This document shows positions 14,911 through 23,507 of a DNA stretch of 31,347 nucleotides, in pieces (the stretch's first letter is position 1; each line of letters begins with the position of its first letter). A model generated the notes under the pieces. It was not told the DNA's origin. It made no database searches and saw nothing but the letters and a program-made list of their open reading frames with translations. Source of the stretch: an uncultured Lachnospiraceae bacterium (GTDB lineage Bacteria; Bacillota; Clostridia; Lachnospirales; Lachnospiraceae); NCBI GenBank assembly GCA_902803745.1, contig CADCRB010000162.1, positions 1-31,347 of the forward strand, read 5' to 3'. The position numbers were made by a program, and so were the translations under genes.

Positions 14911-16753
14911 GCCTCAAAAAAGCTCTTTCCCATAAATACGGATAAAGGGCACTCCAGGCCTCCTCTCCCATCCAAAGAGTGGCTCCGGGATCCTCTATAA
15001 CCCTCATGACCTTTTTTCTTACGCTAGCCGGATCGATCAGATCGCAGGTTGAAAAGGAGGCGTCATTTACTGTGTCTGTAAAATATTCCTTTAGCGGCCC
15101 CTTCATCCACTCAACGACCGGTGTATTAAACCCTATTTTGGTCCTTCTTCTTACTACTTCATTCGGCATAAAAGGTTCCATCGCATCTCTTATTATTGAT
15201 TTCGAATAACCTCCATGCAATTTAGAGCGCCACCCTATGGAGAAGGCATACTCGACTATGCGATGATCCATAAACGGCATCCTTATCTCTATACCGCTGG
15301 CCATGGAATATCGGTCATAATTTCTGAGCAGCGTCGGAAGGATCGTCTCGTGCGATGACCTGTATAATATTTCATTAAGTCTGTCGAACTGAGGATGTTT
15401 TTTTTCTGGTTTTTTTCCAAAAAGCTTCTTCTTAAGTTTCCTTTTAAAATGAAGCCATTCGACAGCTCTATAGCTCCTGTGTTTCAGAGAAGCATTTGAT
15501 CCGTCATCCGGAAAACTGTTAATATAGGCGTCTAATATCATTCGACGTTCATCTTTATTACCCCCTGCATCATCAAGGGCATTAATGAAATCAAACGTAT
15601 ATCCTCCGAAAAGCTCATCCGCCCCATGCCCGTCTAAGGTGACTATGGTACCATCTGCCCTTAAGGCACTATAAAGCTCCATCATAGGTATAGGACTTGT
15701 CAGATAAATATCCTCAAACAGGTACAGCATTTCATCCAGTTTCTCTACCGACATTTCCGGATCTATCGTCACTTCAGTCGATCTGATCCCAAGATAGTCA
15801 GTTACCGCCTTAGCATATTCACGCTCATCCATCACCGTTCCGGGAAAAGCCGCTACATATGCGTGCTGCCAGTCCTTTCCCATTCTCCTGCCGCTCCCGG
15901 TTGATGAAATATGCGCCATCGCACATATTGTAGCCGACGAGTCCAATCCCCCGGACAAGGCTGTTCCCAGCGTCACATCAGCCCTCATCCTGATTGAGCA
16001 CGCATTTAAGAATAATTCCCTGAACTCTTCTGTCTGGTCTTCATATTTTTCCGGAACCGTTCTAAGATTATCCAGCGTATTATAATACCTGCTGATCTGC
16101 ATATCTCCGGTTTTTTCCCTGGAAAACACACCCAGACTTCCAGCCGGAAGCCTTTTTATCCCCTCTATCACACATTCTTCCGTGCTCTCATACAAAGTTA
16201 TCATAGCCGGATCACAGACCAGTTTCCTGTTGGGCCGTATATCATCCATCAGAGGTAGCAGCGCCTTCATTTCAGATGCAAAGGCCAAACCTGTATGGGC
16301 GCTGTCAAGCCAAGTATAGAACAACGGCTTGACTCCGAACCTGTCCCTCGAAAGAATGAGCTCCTTTTTTTCTCTGTCCCATATTGCAAAAGCCCACATT
16401 CCGTTCAGCTTAGTCAGGCAGTCCCTTCCCCATTCTATATAAGAGTGCAGCAGGACCTCCGTATCAGTCTCCGTACGAAAAACATGCCCCTTTGAAATAA
16501 GCTCATCTTTCACTTCAATGAAATTATATATTTCACCGTTAAAAACGATCAGATATCTGTCCGTCGGGTCTTTAAGCGGCTGTACTCCCGCATCCGAAAG
16601 ATCCAGTATGGCAAGGCGTCTGTGACCCAAAGTAACATCCTCCTCCTGCCAAACCTTACCGGCATCCGGTCCCCTGTGTATCATTGTGTTAAGGCATTCT
16701 TCAGCCTTATCCCTGTCGATCCGTTTGTTTATTACACCAAAAATCCCGCACAT
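14891..16753 (-). CDS. asnB: AsnB-family glutamine amidotransferase
   Basis: Glutamine-hydrolysing, asparagine synthase type. Cys2 in MCGIFGVINKR is the glutaminase nucleophile. The class II glutaminase domain spans about 1-210 with RGPD, GHRRLAILDLS and VFNGEIYNF. The synthetase domain has the ATP-pyrophosphatase loop ALSGGLDSSATICAM (about 263-277) and DGHGADELFGGY. Length (620) fits the family. It may simply make asparagine, but its position inside a glycan operon is typical of AsnB homologues such as WbpS that amidate uronic acid groups of surface sugars. The ATG at 16753 lies three bases after the preceding stop without a strong ribosome site. The asnB symbol is for the family, not a proven reaction. 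Confidence 0.93.
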   Translation of the reverse strand: MCGIFGVINKRIDRDKAEECLNTMIHRGPDAGKVWQEEDVTLGHRRLAILDLSDAGVQPLKDPTDRYLIVFNGEIYNFIEVKDELISKGHVFRTETDTEVLLHSYIEWGRDCLTKLNGMWAFAIWDREKKELILSRDRFGVKPLFYTWLDSAHTGLAFASEMKALLPLMDDIRPNRKLVCDPAMITLYESTEECVIEGIKRLPAGSLGVFSREKTGDMQISRYYNTLDNLRTVPEKYEDQTEEFRELFLNACSIRMRADVTLGTALSGGLDSSATICAMAHISSTGSGRRMGKDWQHAYVAAFPGTVMDEREYAKAVTDYLGIRSTEVTIDPEMSVEKLDEMLYLFEDIYLTSPIPMMELYSALRADGTIVTLDGHGADELFGGYTFDFINALDDAGGNKDERRMILDAYINSFPDDGSNASLKHRSYRAVEWLHFKRKLKKKLFGKKPEKKHPQFDRLNEILYRSSHETILPTLLRNYDRYSMASGIEIRMPFMDHRIVEYAFSIGWRSKLHGGYSKSIIRDAMEPFMPNEVVRRRTKIGFNTPVVEWMKGPLKEYFTDTVNDASFSTCDLIDPASVRKKVMRVIEDPGATLWMGEEAWSALYPYLWERAFLRHEKDHK

Positions 16754-16756
16754 ATC

Positions 16757-17884
16757 TCATCTGCCAAATAATCTTTTCATAATTATACGTATACCGTATT
16801 TTGCTTTAAATGCACGATAGTTATACATCAGTTTTTCTGCCGTATCTGTCCCTTTCAGAGTGTCAGGACAGCCCATATCATACAGTCTGAATGCATCGCC
16901 AGGTATATCGCTCATAATGTTTGCATCGATGGGTCGCAATGCCCTTCCGTAACTTTTAATTATCCTGAAGGGCAATGCTCTGCTTGATAACAGCTTTAGT
17001 GCGTTACCGGGGAGAGGCTTTTTACCGTACAGATCTATAATAGTATCCCCTTGATCTGATAATTTTTCTTTCAAACGGATATTCTCAAAATACGAATCAT
17101 ATACGCTTATTGAATCATCAAGCGAACGGAATCTGTATCCCATGTCCCCTTTATTCATAAGAGGCACCTGAAAATCTGCCTCCTGGCCGGATCTGTGTGT
17201 GCCGCCGTCGGAAAAATTGGTGGTTCGGCTTATATGAGGATAAAGAAAAAACCTGTCCGTTTCTATCACATATCTAATGAAATACTTTAACCAGGAGCTG
17301 TCATCCCATGTACGCACGTTTTCGGGAACAGTATCCGGGAAGGGAGTGTTATCGTTCTTTTCCATCCACTCATTAAACTTCTCCCACTGTTCTGCTGTGT
17401 AAGCCTGTCCCCATGATGAAGCAAATTGAAAAAACCAGTTGTCCGATTCGTCTTTTACAGCCTCAAAGGGCTCTCTGGCATGTACGTTCAGAAGATGATT
17501 GTATAATGATACTCCGGCGATCCTTTCATCATTTTTTGTATATTCCAATGCCGCCTGAGAATATCCGTAGAAATCCTTTGCCACATACAGATCATCTTCC
17601 AATATTATCGCACTTCCATATTCTTTTGAAAGCTGTGAACACTCCAGCACATGAGCTTTCAATCCCATGTTCCGGCTTCTTTTTATAACCCGTTTATCAC
17701 CGTGATCCCACGCAAACTCTTCCGCTGTTTTTACAACATCAGAATTATTGTCGCCTTTGTCTATGCTTATTATCAGCGTTACATTGGTTTCTTTGGGATA
17801 ATCAGCATCTTTAAGAGATGAGAGCAGCCTGCCAAGTGCCTTTGCCCTGTTGTATGCTATCACTACGATTGCCGGATGATTCAT
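16757..17884 (-). CDS. Glycosyltransferase with a GT-A/GNT-I-like fold
   Basis: Probable cytoplasmic sugar transferase, 375 residues. The N-terminus AIVVIAYNRAKALGRLLSSL is a GT-A start. The metal/nucleotide motif is AIILEDDLYVAKDFYGY; the E-D-D spelling recalls the GNT-I/GT13 branch rather than the classic DxD of GT2. A conserved-looking WGQAYTAEQWEKF and TWDDSSWLKYFIRYV follow. The C-terminal 100 residues are basic, ending RIIMKRLFGR, which could associate with the membrane. The start overlaps the acyltransferase stop as ATGA. Donor and acceptor are unknown. Confidence 0.85.
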   Translation of the reverse strand: MNHPAIVVIAYNRAKALGRLLSSLKDADYPKETNVTLIISIDKGDNNSDVVKTAEEFAWDHGDKRVIKRSRNMGLKAHVLECSQLSKEYGSAIILEDDLYVAKDFYGYSQAALEYTKNDERIAGVSLYNHLLNVHAREPFEAVKDESDNWFFQFASSWGQAYTAEQWEKFNEWMEKNDNTPFPDTVPENVRTWDDSSWLKYFIRYVIETDRFFLYPHISRTTNFSDGGTHRSGQEADFQVPLMNKGDMGYRFRSLDDSISVYDSYFENIRLKEKLSDQGDTIIDLYGKKPLPGNALKLLSSRALPFRIIKSYGRALRPIDANIMSDIPGDAFRLYDMGCPDTLKGTDTAEKLMYNYRAFKAKYGIRIIMKRLFGR

Positions 17885-18561
17885 TTCTTCAGAAATTCCT
17901 CCACGTCCGAGAAGTCATCAATATGAGCCCGTATCCAGGTCTCGTCCTTTTCCCACCATCTGATGGCCAGGAGCTTTTCTCTCTGTTCCCCGGTGAATCT
18001 GTATCTTATGATCTTTGCAGGTACTCCTGCATTTATGGAATATGGGGGTATATCGCGCGTAACGATAGCTCCTGCTCCAACGATCGCTCCATCCCCTATA
18101 CTCACTCCACCCATTATCCTGACATCATTTCCAAGCCAGACATCCGATCCGATCCTTGTCCTCGCCGGAAGCTCCCCAGGATCATTAACGGTTGTATTAT
18201 AGTACAATCCGGTTATATCTTTTGTATGATTAAATGCCGGATGAAGAGCTACAGCTTTGTCAGTAGGATGGGAACCTATAACTGTTTTCACACCGCTTCC
18301 TATGCTGGAATATTTTCCGATATCCGTATCAGTAATATCACATCCGCTCTGAATATATGATCCATATCCCAACAAGCTGTTTTTCAGGAACGCATCTTTC
18401 CCTATATAATTGTGTCCCTCAAGATCAGTCCTGATTAAATATGCACCCTGTCTTAAGGTACTATGGGTAGTCAGTTCTTTATACATCTTTATCCAGGGCC
18501 ATATCAGCAGCCTGTATAACCCGGATCCCGCTTCACCTGCTTTCCTTATCAAATAACTCAC
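17881..18561 (-). CDS. Hexapeptide-repeat acyltransferase (XAT/CatB-like)
   Basis: Left-handed beta-helix enzyme that acetylates a sugar hydroxyl or amino group using acetyl-CoA. The imperfect hexapeptide repeats run through the middle and end: IGKDAFLKNSLLGYGSYIQ, DIGKYSSIGSGVKTVIG with SHPT (likely catalytic His), then RIGSDVWLGNDVRIMGGV and GDGAIVGAGAIVTRDIPPYSINAGVPAKIIRYRF. The C-terminal helix is that of the XAT class. I chose the GTG at 18561 because it overlaps the GT4 stop as GTGA, giving 226 residues. An ATG at 18612 would overlap the GT4 gene by 55 bases and lacks a ribosome site. It could finish the amino sugar made by the DegT enzyme. Confidence 0.88.
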   Translation of the reverse strand: MSYLIRKAGEAGSGLYRLLIWPWIKMYKELTTHSTLRQGAYLIRTDLEGHNYIGKDAFLKNSLLGYGSYIQSGCDITDTDIGKYSSIGSGVKTVIGSHPTDKAVALHPAFNHTKDITGLYYNTTVNDPGELPARTRIGSDVWLGNDVRIMGGVSIGDGAIVGAGAIVTRDIPPYSINAGVPAKIIRYRFTGEQREKLLAIRWWEKDETWIRAHIDDFSDVEEFLKK

Positions 18562-19685
18562 TTCTGCCCAGTCTCCGTCAGCTCTGATATCGTGTCCACC
18601 ATATGTTCCCATGTAAATCTCGGCGCATCTCTTCTGATGTTATCTTCAAAATCCACGGTCTTCTTTAGTTCGTAAAATCGCTGTATAGCGTCTTTTAATG
18701 CCTCTGCACTGCCTGCTTTGCAAAGCACGCCGGTTTCACCATCCCTTACTACCTCAGGAAGACCGCCTACCTCTGTTGCTATCACGGGTTTTTCAAATCC
18801 GAACGCGATCTGTGCTATCCCGGACTGCGTAGCATCAAGGTAAGGGAGTACAACTGCATCGCATCTCTCAAAATACTCTCCGACTTCTTTGTCCGGCACG
18901 TATCCATCCCTTAAGGATATTCTTTCGGTAAGATGCAATTCCGATATCATACGCTCATATTCGCCCTTCGCCCCGCCAAAGTCTCCTACAACATTCAGAT
19001 GCACTATCTCCGGTATCAGACTCATTGCCTTTATCAGTATTTTCAGGCCCTTGTACGGTCTTACAAAACCAAAAAAAAGGATGACTGATGCCTGATCCAC
19101 GGGTATCGCATCACTCTTATGTTCCACTCTGCGAAACTCACTGTATGTCGGATGCATATTGACTCTGTATTTTGCATCAGAAATTATCCTCTTAAGCTCT
19201 CCGGCTTCTTTTTCAGAATGAAGAATGAAATAATCCCCCCTTTTAAGGATATTCCTTGTCAGAAACCTGTCTAATGGAAATCTTTCATGTGGGAAAACAT
19301 TGTGGCAGATAAAAAGGACCTTTGAATTAAGTCGTTTTACCAATATCTGATAGCACGGTGAAAAATAAGGATGCCACCATTGCAGTATGGTTAATTCCGG
19401 TCCTATGGAATTGATCGTTTCCGCTGTCTTCTTTATGTTCTTTATGCTTGCTGTATTTAGGATAAACTGTGTGTCTTCAATTTTAAAACTGTCATTGCTG
19501 TAATCCCGCTGCTCTTTTCTAAAGAGAATCTTCGGGTATTGCATTGAAAAAGAGATCATGGTCACATCATATCTTTCCCGCATTGCCCTGCAAAGCAGTC
19601 CGGTATAATGGCTTATCCCTCCCTTAAAGGGATAAACCGGACCTATCATGACGATTTTTGTTTTTGAATCAGCCTTCTCTGTCAT
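18558..19685 (-). CDS. Family 4 glycosyltransferase
   Basis: Retaining GT-B fold sugar transferase, 375 residues, cytoplasmic. The N-terminal domain has MIGPVYPFKGGISHYTGLLC, the glycine-rich acceptor loop. The C-terminal nucleotide-binding domain has ASVILFFGFVRPYKGLKILIKAM and the E-x7-E type FEKPVIATEVGGLPEVV. It also has YLDATQSGIAQIAFG, close to the usual SEGFGL region. The start overlaps the preceding GT2 gene by 17 bases and has AGAGAGG upstream. Sugar specificity cannot be read from the sequence. Confidence 0.9.
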   Translation of the reverse strand: MTEKADSKTKIVMIGPVYPFKGGISHYTGLLCRAMRERYDVTMISFSMQYPKILFRKEQRDYSNDSFKIEDTQFILNTASIKNIKKTAETINSIGPELTILQWWHPYFSPCYQILVKRLNSKVLFICHNVFPHERFPLDRFLTRNILKRGDYFILHSEKEAGELKRIISDAKYRVNMHPTYSEFRRVEHKSDAIPVDQASVILFFGFVRPYKGLKILIKAMSLIPEIVHLNVVGDFGGAKGEYERMISELHLTERISLRDGYVPDKEVGEYFERCDAVVLPYLDATQSGIAQIAFGFEKPVIATEVGGLPEVVRDGETGVLCKAGSAEALKDAIQRFYELKKTVDFEDNIRRDAPRFTWEHMVDTISELTETGQK

Positions 19686-20655
19686 TGTCCTCTCTCTGTA
19701 TCCCGTCCGGACTGCCTTCTTTTGCTTCCATTCGCCGGATGCGATACTGCACGTCCTCCAGAAGCTTTCGGTTTGCAGCTATGATGTCAGCCTGAAGTCC
19801 TAAAATAAAAGTCATGAATCCTATGACTATCAGCATTGCCGCAACAACTAAAGACTGTGTGTGGCCAGCACCGTTTCCATTCGCATAAAACACCAGAAAC
19901 CTTATGATATATACGGATCCTAATATGAAAGGGATCATGCCGCATACTGTAAAGAAGGTAAGCGGCCGATACATAAGAAAAGCCCTTACTATAGTGAGCA
20001 TTGACTTTTTGATGTAGCTTCCCATGCTGTGAAACAGTCTGGATTTTCTAAGCTCAGGATTTGTGCGAACAGGGACAGATGTAATGGCCATCTTGTTTCT
20101 TCCGGCCTGAACTATGGTTTCCAGTGTATACGTGTACTGATTTACTACATTAAGATGCATAGCCGCCTCCTTGGAGAAGGCGCGGAATCCGGATGGAGCA
20201 TCCGGAATATCGGTGGAAGACGCCAGACGGACAACATAGCTGCCCAGATGCTGGAGCTTTTTTTTCAAAGGCGAAAAATCATCTATATTATCAATGGGTC
20301 TTTCTCCGATTACTATTTCTGCCTTTCCGTCCAGTATAGGTCGGACAAGGGTTTCTATATCCTCTCCGCAGTATTGATTATCGGCATCAGTATTTACGAT
20401 TATATCCGCGCCATTCCTTATACATGCATCTATACCTGCCATAAATCCCATAGCAAGTCCCTTGTTTTGAGGAAAACTAATGACATAGTCGACTCCCCAG
20501 TCTTTGGCAACCTGAACTGTCTCATCTTTACTGCCGTCATTTATGATAAGATACTCTATCTCATCTATACCATCGATATGTTTTGGCAGAGCATCGAGCG
20601 CTATGGTCAGCGTTTTCGCTTCGTTATAACAGGGTATCTGTATGATCAGTTTCAT
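19669..20655 (-). CDS. Polyprenyl-phosphate glycosyltransferase-like GT2 with two membrane helices
   Basis: Probably transfers a sugar to undecaprenyl phosphate at the membrane. The 328-residue protein has a GT-A domain starting KLIIQIPCYNEAKTL. It has LIINDGSKDET and the catalytic NTDADNQY motif (about 92-99), and the DPM1-like PSGFRAFSKEA. Two C-terminal helices lie at about 232-255 and 266-290, followed by a charged tail. The ATG shares TCATGA with the stop of the upstream GtrB-like gene and has GGGGGAG ahead of it. It resembles DPM1 or GtrB enzymes; the sugar is unknown. Confidence 0.88.
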   Translation of the reverse strand: MKLIIQIPCYNEAKTLTIALDALPKHIDGIDEIEYLIINDGSKDETVQVAKDWGVDYVISFPQNKGLAMGFMAGIDACIRNGADIIVNTDADNQYCGEDIETLVRPILDGKAEIVIGERPIDNIDDFSPLKKKLQHLGSYVVRLASSTDIPDAPSGFRAFSKEAAMHLNVVNQYTYTLETIVQAGRNKMAITSVPVRTNPELRKSRLFHSMGSYIKKSMLTIVRAFLMYRPLTFFTVCGMIPFILGSVYIIRFLVFYANGNGAGHTQSLVVAAMLIVIGFMTFILGLQADIIAANRKLLEDVQYRIRRMEAKEGSPDGIQREDNDREG

Positions 20656-21617
20656 GACTTCTCCCCCTCAATGTCATCCTCCGATGTGCGTTTTGCAATA
20701 TATATGGGCCTCCTCTTGGTCTCAAGATATGTCTTTGCCAGATATTGCCCTATTATTCCCATACAGAAAAGCTGGATACCTGCGACAAGCAGAATGATAC
20801 AGACCATGGATGACCAGCCGCTTGTCGGATCTCCAAACACAAGCTTTTTAATAATAATAAACAGGATTCCCAAAAAAGAAACTATGGACATAAATATCCC
20901 CACCCAGGTTGCCATGGAAAGCGGTATCGTAGAGAATCCAATGATCCCTTCCATCGCATATCCGAAAAGTTTCCAGAAAGACCACTTGGTTTCACCGGCA
21001 ACTCTTTCTACATTTTCAAATTCTATCCATTTGGTATTAAACCCGATCCAACCGTATATTCCCTTGGTAAACCGGTTATATTCCTGCATATCGACTATCG
21101 CATCTATCATTCTTCTTGTCATTATGCGGTAATCTCTTGCCCCATCCACTATATCAGCGGAACTCATGCGGTTTATCAGTCTGTAAAACTGTCTTGCAAA
21201 GAAAGATCTGACGACAGGCTCACCGCGCCTCGTTACTCTTCTTGTAGCAGCAGAATCATATCCTTCTTCTGTCACTGCCCTGAACATATCCGGCAAAAGT
21301 GACGGTGGATCCTGCATGTCGGCATCCATCGTCACAGCATAGTCACCCTTTGAATGCTGAAGTCCTGCATAAAGAGCGGCTTCTTTTCCGAAGTTCCGGC
21401 TGAACGATATAAAGCGGACACGTCTGTCTTTAAGGCGAAGCGACTCTATAACTTTAAGTGTCTCATCCTTACTTCCGTCATCAATAAACAAAAATTCAAA
21501 ATCAAGATCACTCCACTCATCCTTCATTTCCGAAGCCGTCTTTGATATTGCTTCATAAAAAAAAGGTATGGCCTCCTGCTCATTAAAACAGGGCACTATC
21601 ACGCTAAGTAGACTCAT
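20652..21617 (-). CDS. GtrB-like bactoprenol glucosyltransferase
   Basis: GT2 enzyme expected to make undecaprenyl-phosphate-linked sugar for decoration of surface polymers. The 321-residue protein has SVIVPCFNEQEAIPFFYEAI, LFIDDGSKDETL, SFSRNFGKEAALYAGLQ (a strong GtrB signature) and the catalytic TMDADMQDPP. It then has GARDYRIMTRRMIDAI and two C-terminal helices at about 227-257 and 270-294. It starts four bases after the U32 gene stop, so the glycan block is joined directly to the tRNA-modification genes. GtrB normally works with a GtrA flippase and a GtrC transferase; neither is next to it. Confidence 0.9.
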   Translation of the reverse strand: MSLLSVIVPCFNEQEAIPFFYEAISKTASEMKDEWSDLDFEFLFIDDGSKDETLKVIESLRLKDRRVRFISFSRNFGKEAALYAGLQHSKGDYAVTMDADMQDPPSLLPDMFRAVTEEGYDSAATRRVTRRGEPVVRSFFARQFYRLINRMSSADIVDGARDYRIMTRRMIDAIVDMQEYNRFTKGIYGWIGFNTKWIEFENVERVAGETKWSFWKLFGYAMEGIIGFSTIPLSMATWVGIFMSIVSFLGILFIIIKKLVFGDPTSGWSSMVCIILLVAGIQLFCMGIIGQYLAKTYLETKRRPIYIAKRTSEDDIEGEKS

Positions 21618-21621
21618 TTTA

Positions 21622-22857
21622 TCACCCTTGCCTGCACTCTTTTCTCCTGAGGATGTCCTGTTCCTCGGGAAATGCGCTTAGTCTGACCCGGACCTTCTGT
21701 CCCGGATGCGGTACGCTTTCTATATTTTCTCCTGTATCATCGGTCAGTGATCTCACCCTGCATACTGTATTGTCTCCATCACGTCTCATGATCTCTATCT
21801 CTTCACCGACGGAGAACTTATTCTTCTGATACAGGATAAAGGATCCGTCTTCTCCGACCTCTTCAGCCTTTCCAAGATAAGTATACTCGGTCACATAAGT
21901 ACTGCTGTCATATATCTGTTCCTTATTTCCGGGTCTTCCAAAATAAAAACCCGTGGTAAAGGTTCTGGTCGTACATTTCCCGATCTCTTCCTTATATCTG
22001 TCAAGACCGCTGTAGTACTTTTCCGGCGAGGCTATATAATCATCAATCGCTTCTCTGTATGTACGTGTCACGCAGGCTACATACAAGGCATTTTTCATTC
22101 TGCCTTCTATCTTAAAGGAATCTATGCCCGCATCGATCAGTTCCGGGATATGCTCTATCATACACAGATCTCTGCTGTTCATTATGTAGGTCCCGCGATC
22201 ATTCTCAAAGACCGGGTAGTACTCTCCCGGTCGGCTTTCTTCCTCAAGCGAATATTTCCAGCGGCAGGGATGAGCGCACTCTCCACGGTTCGCATCTCTT
22301 CCAGCCAGAAAATTGGAAAGCAGGCATCTTCCTGAATAAGATATGCACATAGCGCCATGAATAAAGCACTCTATCTCTGAACCATCCGGTATTTTTCTTT
22401 TAATCTGTTTTATTTCTTCAAGGGATAATTCCCTTGCTGCAACCACACGTTTCGCTCCCAGATCATACCAAAATCTGAAGGTCTCATAATTCGTGTTATT
22501 TGCCTGGGTCGAAATATGTATTTCGATATCAGGACATATCTCTTTCGCAATAGTAAACATTCCCGGATCGGATATAATAAAAGCATCCGTTCCGATCTCT
22601 TTCATCTCCTTAAAAAAATCCCTGGCTTCATCTACATCTCTATTGTGAGCCAGTATATTAGCGGTCACATATATTCTGATGCCCCTGTCGTGCGCATATC
22701 TTATCCCTTCGGCCATCTCATCAAGAGTGAAATTCTTTGCCTTGGCTCTCAGAGAAAAAACCTCGCCGCCGATATATACAGCATCTGCTCCATAGTTCAC
22801 CGCTGTCTTCAGTTCTTCTATCCCTTTGGCGGGACACAAAAGCTCCGGTTTTTTCAT
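21622..22857 (-). CDS. trhP: Peptidase U32 family protein (TrhP-like tRNA hydroxylation)
   Basis: U32 proteins of this branch (B. subtilis YrrO, E. coli TrhP/YegQ) are needed to make 5-hydroxyuridine at tRNA position 34 from prephenate. The 411-residue protein has the N-terminal barrel LLCPAKGIEELKTAVNYGADAVYIGG. The U32 signature ECFIHGAMCISYSGRCLLS carries Cys164, Cys171 and Cys178, and GECAHPCRW has Cys194 and Cys198, probable iron-sulphur ligands. A C-terminal beta domain follows. The ATG overlaps the trmR stop as ATGA. The adjacent methyltransferase, which acts on the product, supports the tRNA role over a protease role. Confidence 0.9.
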   Translation of the reverse strand: MKKPELLCPAKGIEELKTAVNYGADAVYIGGEVFSLRAKAKNFTLDEMAEGIRYAHDRGIRIYVTANILAHNRDVDEARDFFKEMKEIGTDAFIISDPGMFTIAKEICPDIEIHISTQANNTNYETFRFWYDLGAKRVVAARELSLEEIKQIKRKIPDGSEIECFIHGAMCISYSGRCLLSNFLAGRDANRGECAHPCRWKYSLEEESRPGEYYPVFENDRGTYIMNSRDLCMIEHIPELIDAGIDSFKIEGRMKNALYVACVTRTYREAIDDYIASPEKYYSGLDRYKEEIGKCTTRTFTTGFYFGRPGNKEQIYDSSTYVTEYTYLGKAEEVGEDGSFILYQKNKFSVGEEIEIMRRDGDNTVCRVRSLTDDTGENIESVPHPGQKVRVRLSAFPEEQDILRRKECRQG

Positions 22858-23507
22858 TTCAGTCGTACTGACAGCGTCATGCCGTCTCCAATGGGTATTA
22901 TTGTTGTCTGAAGTCTTTCGTCTCCTGTCACTTTATCCAGAAATTCCCTGATCCTTTTATGTATGGTACGGTCTCTCCTTTTTACTGAATATTTTGATTC
23001 CAGTATCTCTCCATCCATAAAGATATTATCTGCTAATATGACCGATCCCTTTTCAGTAAGACGCATCGTCTCATCAAAGTAATCCGGATACTGTCCCTTT
23101 GCGGCATCGATAAAAACCAGATCATAAGGACCGGCAAGAGTCTTCATTACCTCAAGAGCATCACCCTCTATCAGATTTATCTTATCTTCATATCCTTCAT
23201 TTTTTATATTTGACGCAGCTTCTGTAATTCTTGGGTTCCAGTCCTCAATAGTATCTATAGAGATGATCCCCGGCTCGTATCCTCTACCTGCGTCTGCCAT
23301 AAACATCGCCGAATAACCTACCGCTGTTCCTAGTTCAAGCACCCTTTCCGGTTTAGTCATCATAAGGACCGTCTGTAAAAAGGATTCTGCCTCCAGCCGG
23401 ATGACAGGTACTCCGTTCTTCTCTGCTTTCTCCCTGAGTCTTTCCAGTCCTCCATTCACCCGGGGGATGTATTGCCTGATAAATTCAGATATTCTCCTGC
23501 TATCCAT
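22854..23507 (-). CDS. trmR: O-methyltransferase TrmR (tRNA 5-hydroxyuridine methyltransferase)
   Basis: SAM-dependent enzyme (B. subtilis YrrM type) that methylates 5-hydroxyuridine at tRNA wobble position 34 to 5-methoxyuridine. The 218-residue protein has SAM motif I VLELGTAVGYSA (about 56-67), the acidic IDTIEDW, LVFIDAAKGQY with the metal-binding aspartate, and VILADNIFMDG. This is the usual layout of the cation-dependent O-methyltransferase family. I chose the ATG at 23507, seven bases inside the end of the MltG-like gene. An earlier in-frame start would add unrelated residues. The partner trhP follows directly, as in B. subtilis. Confidence 0.9.
   Translation of the reverse strand: MDSRRISEFIRQYIPRVNGGLERLREKAEKNGVPVIRLEAESFLQTVLMMTKPERVLELGTAVGYSAMFMADAGRGYEPGIISIDTIEDWNPRITEAASNIKNEGYEDKINLIEGDALEVMKTLAGPYDLVFIDAAKGQYPDYFDETMRLTEKGSVILADNIFMDGEILESKYSVKRRDRTIHKRIREFLDKVTGDERLQTTIIPIGDGMTLSVRLK

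Noticed and set aside
20029..21132. A 367-residue open frame on the plus strand
   Set aside because: It is antisense to the two polyprenyl-phosphate glycosyltransferases, which carry intact catalytic motifs. The plus-strand product has no family features.
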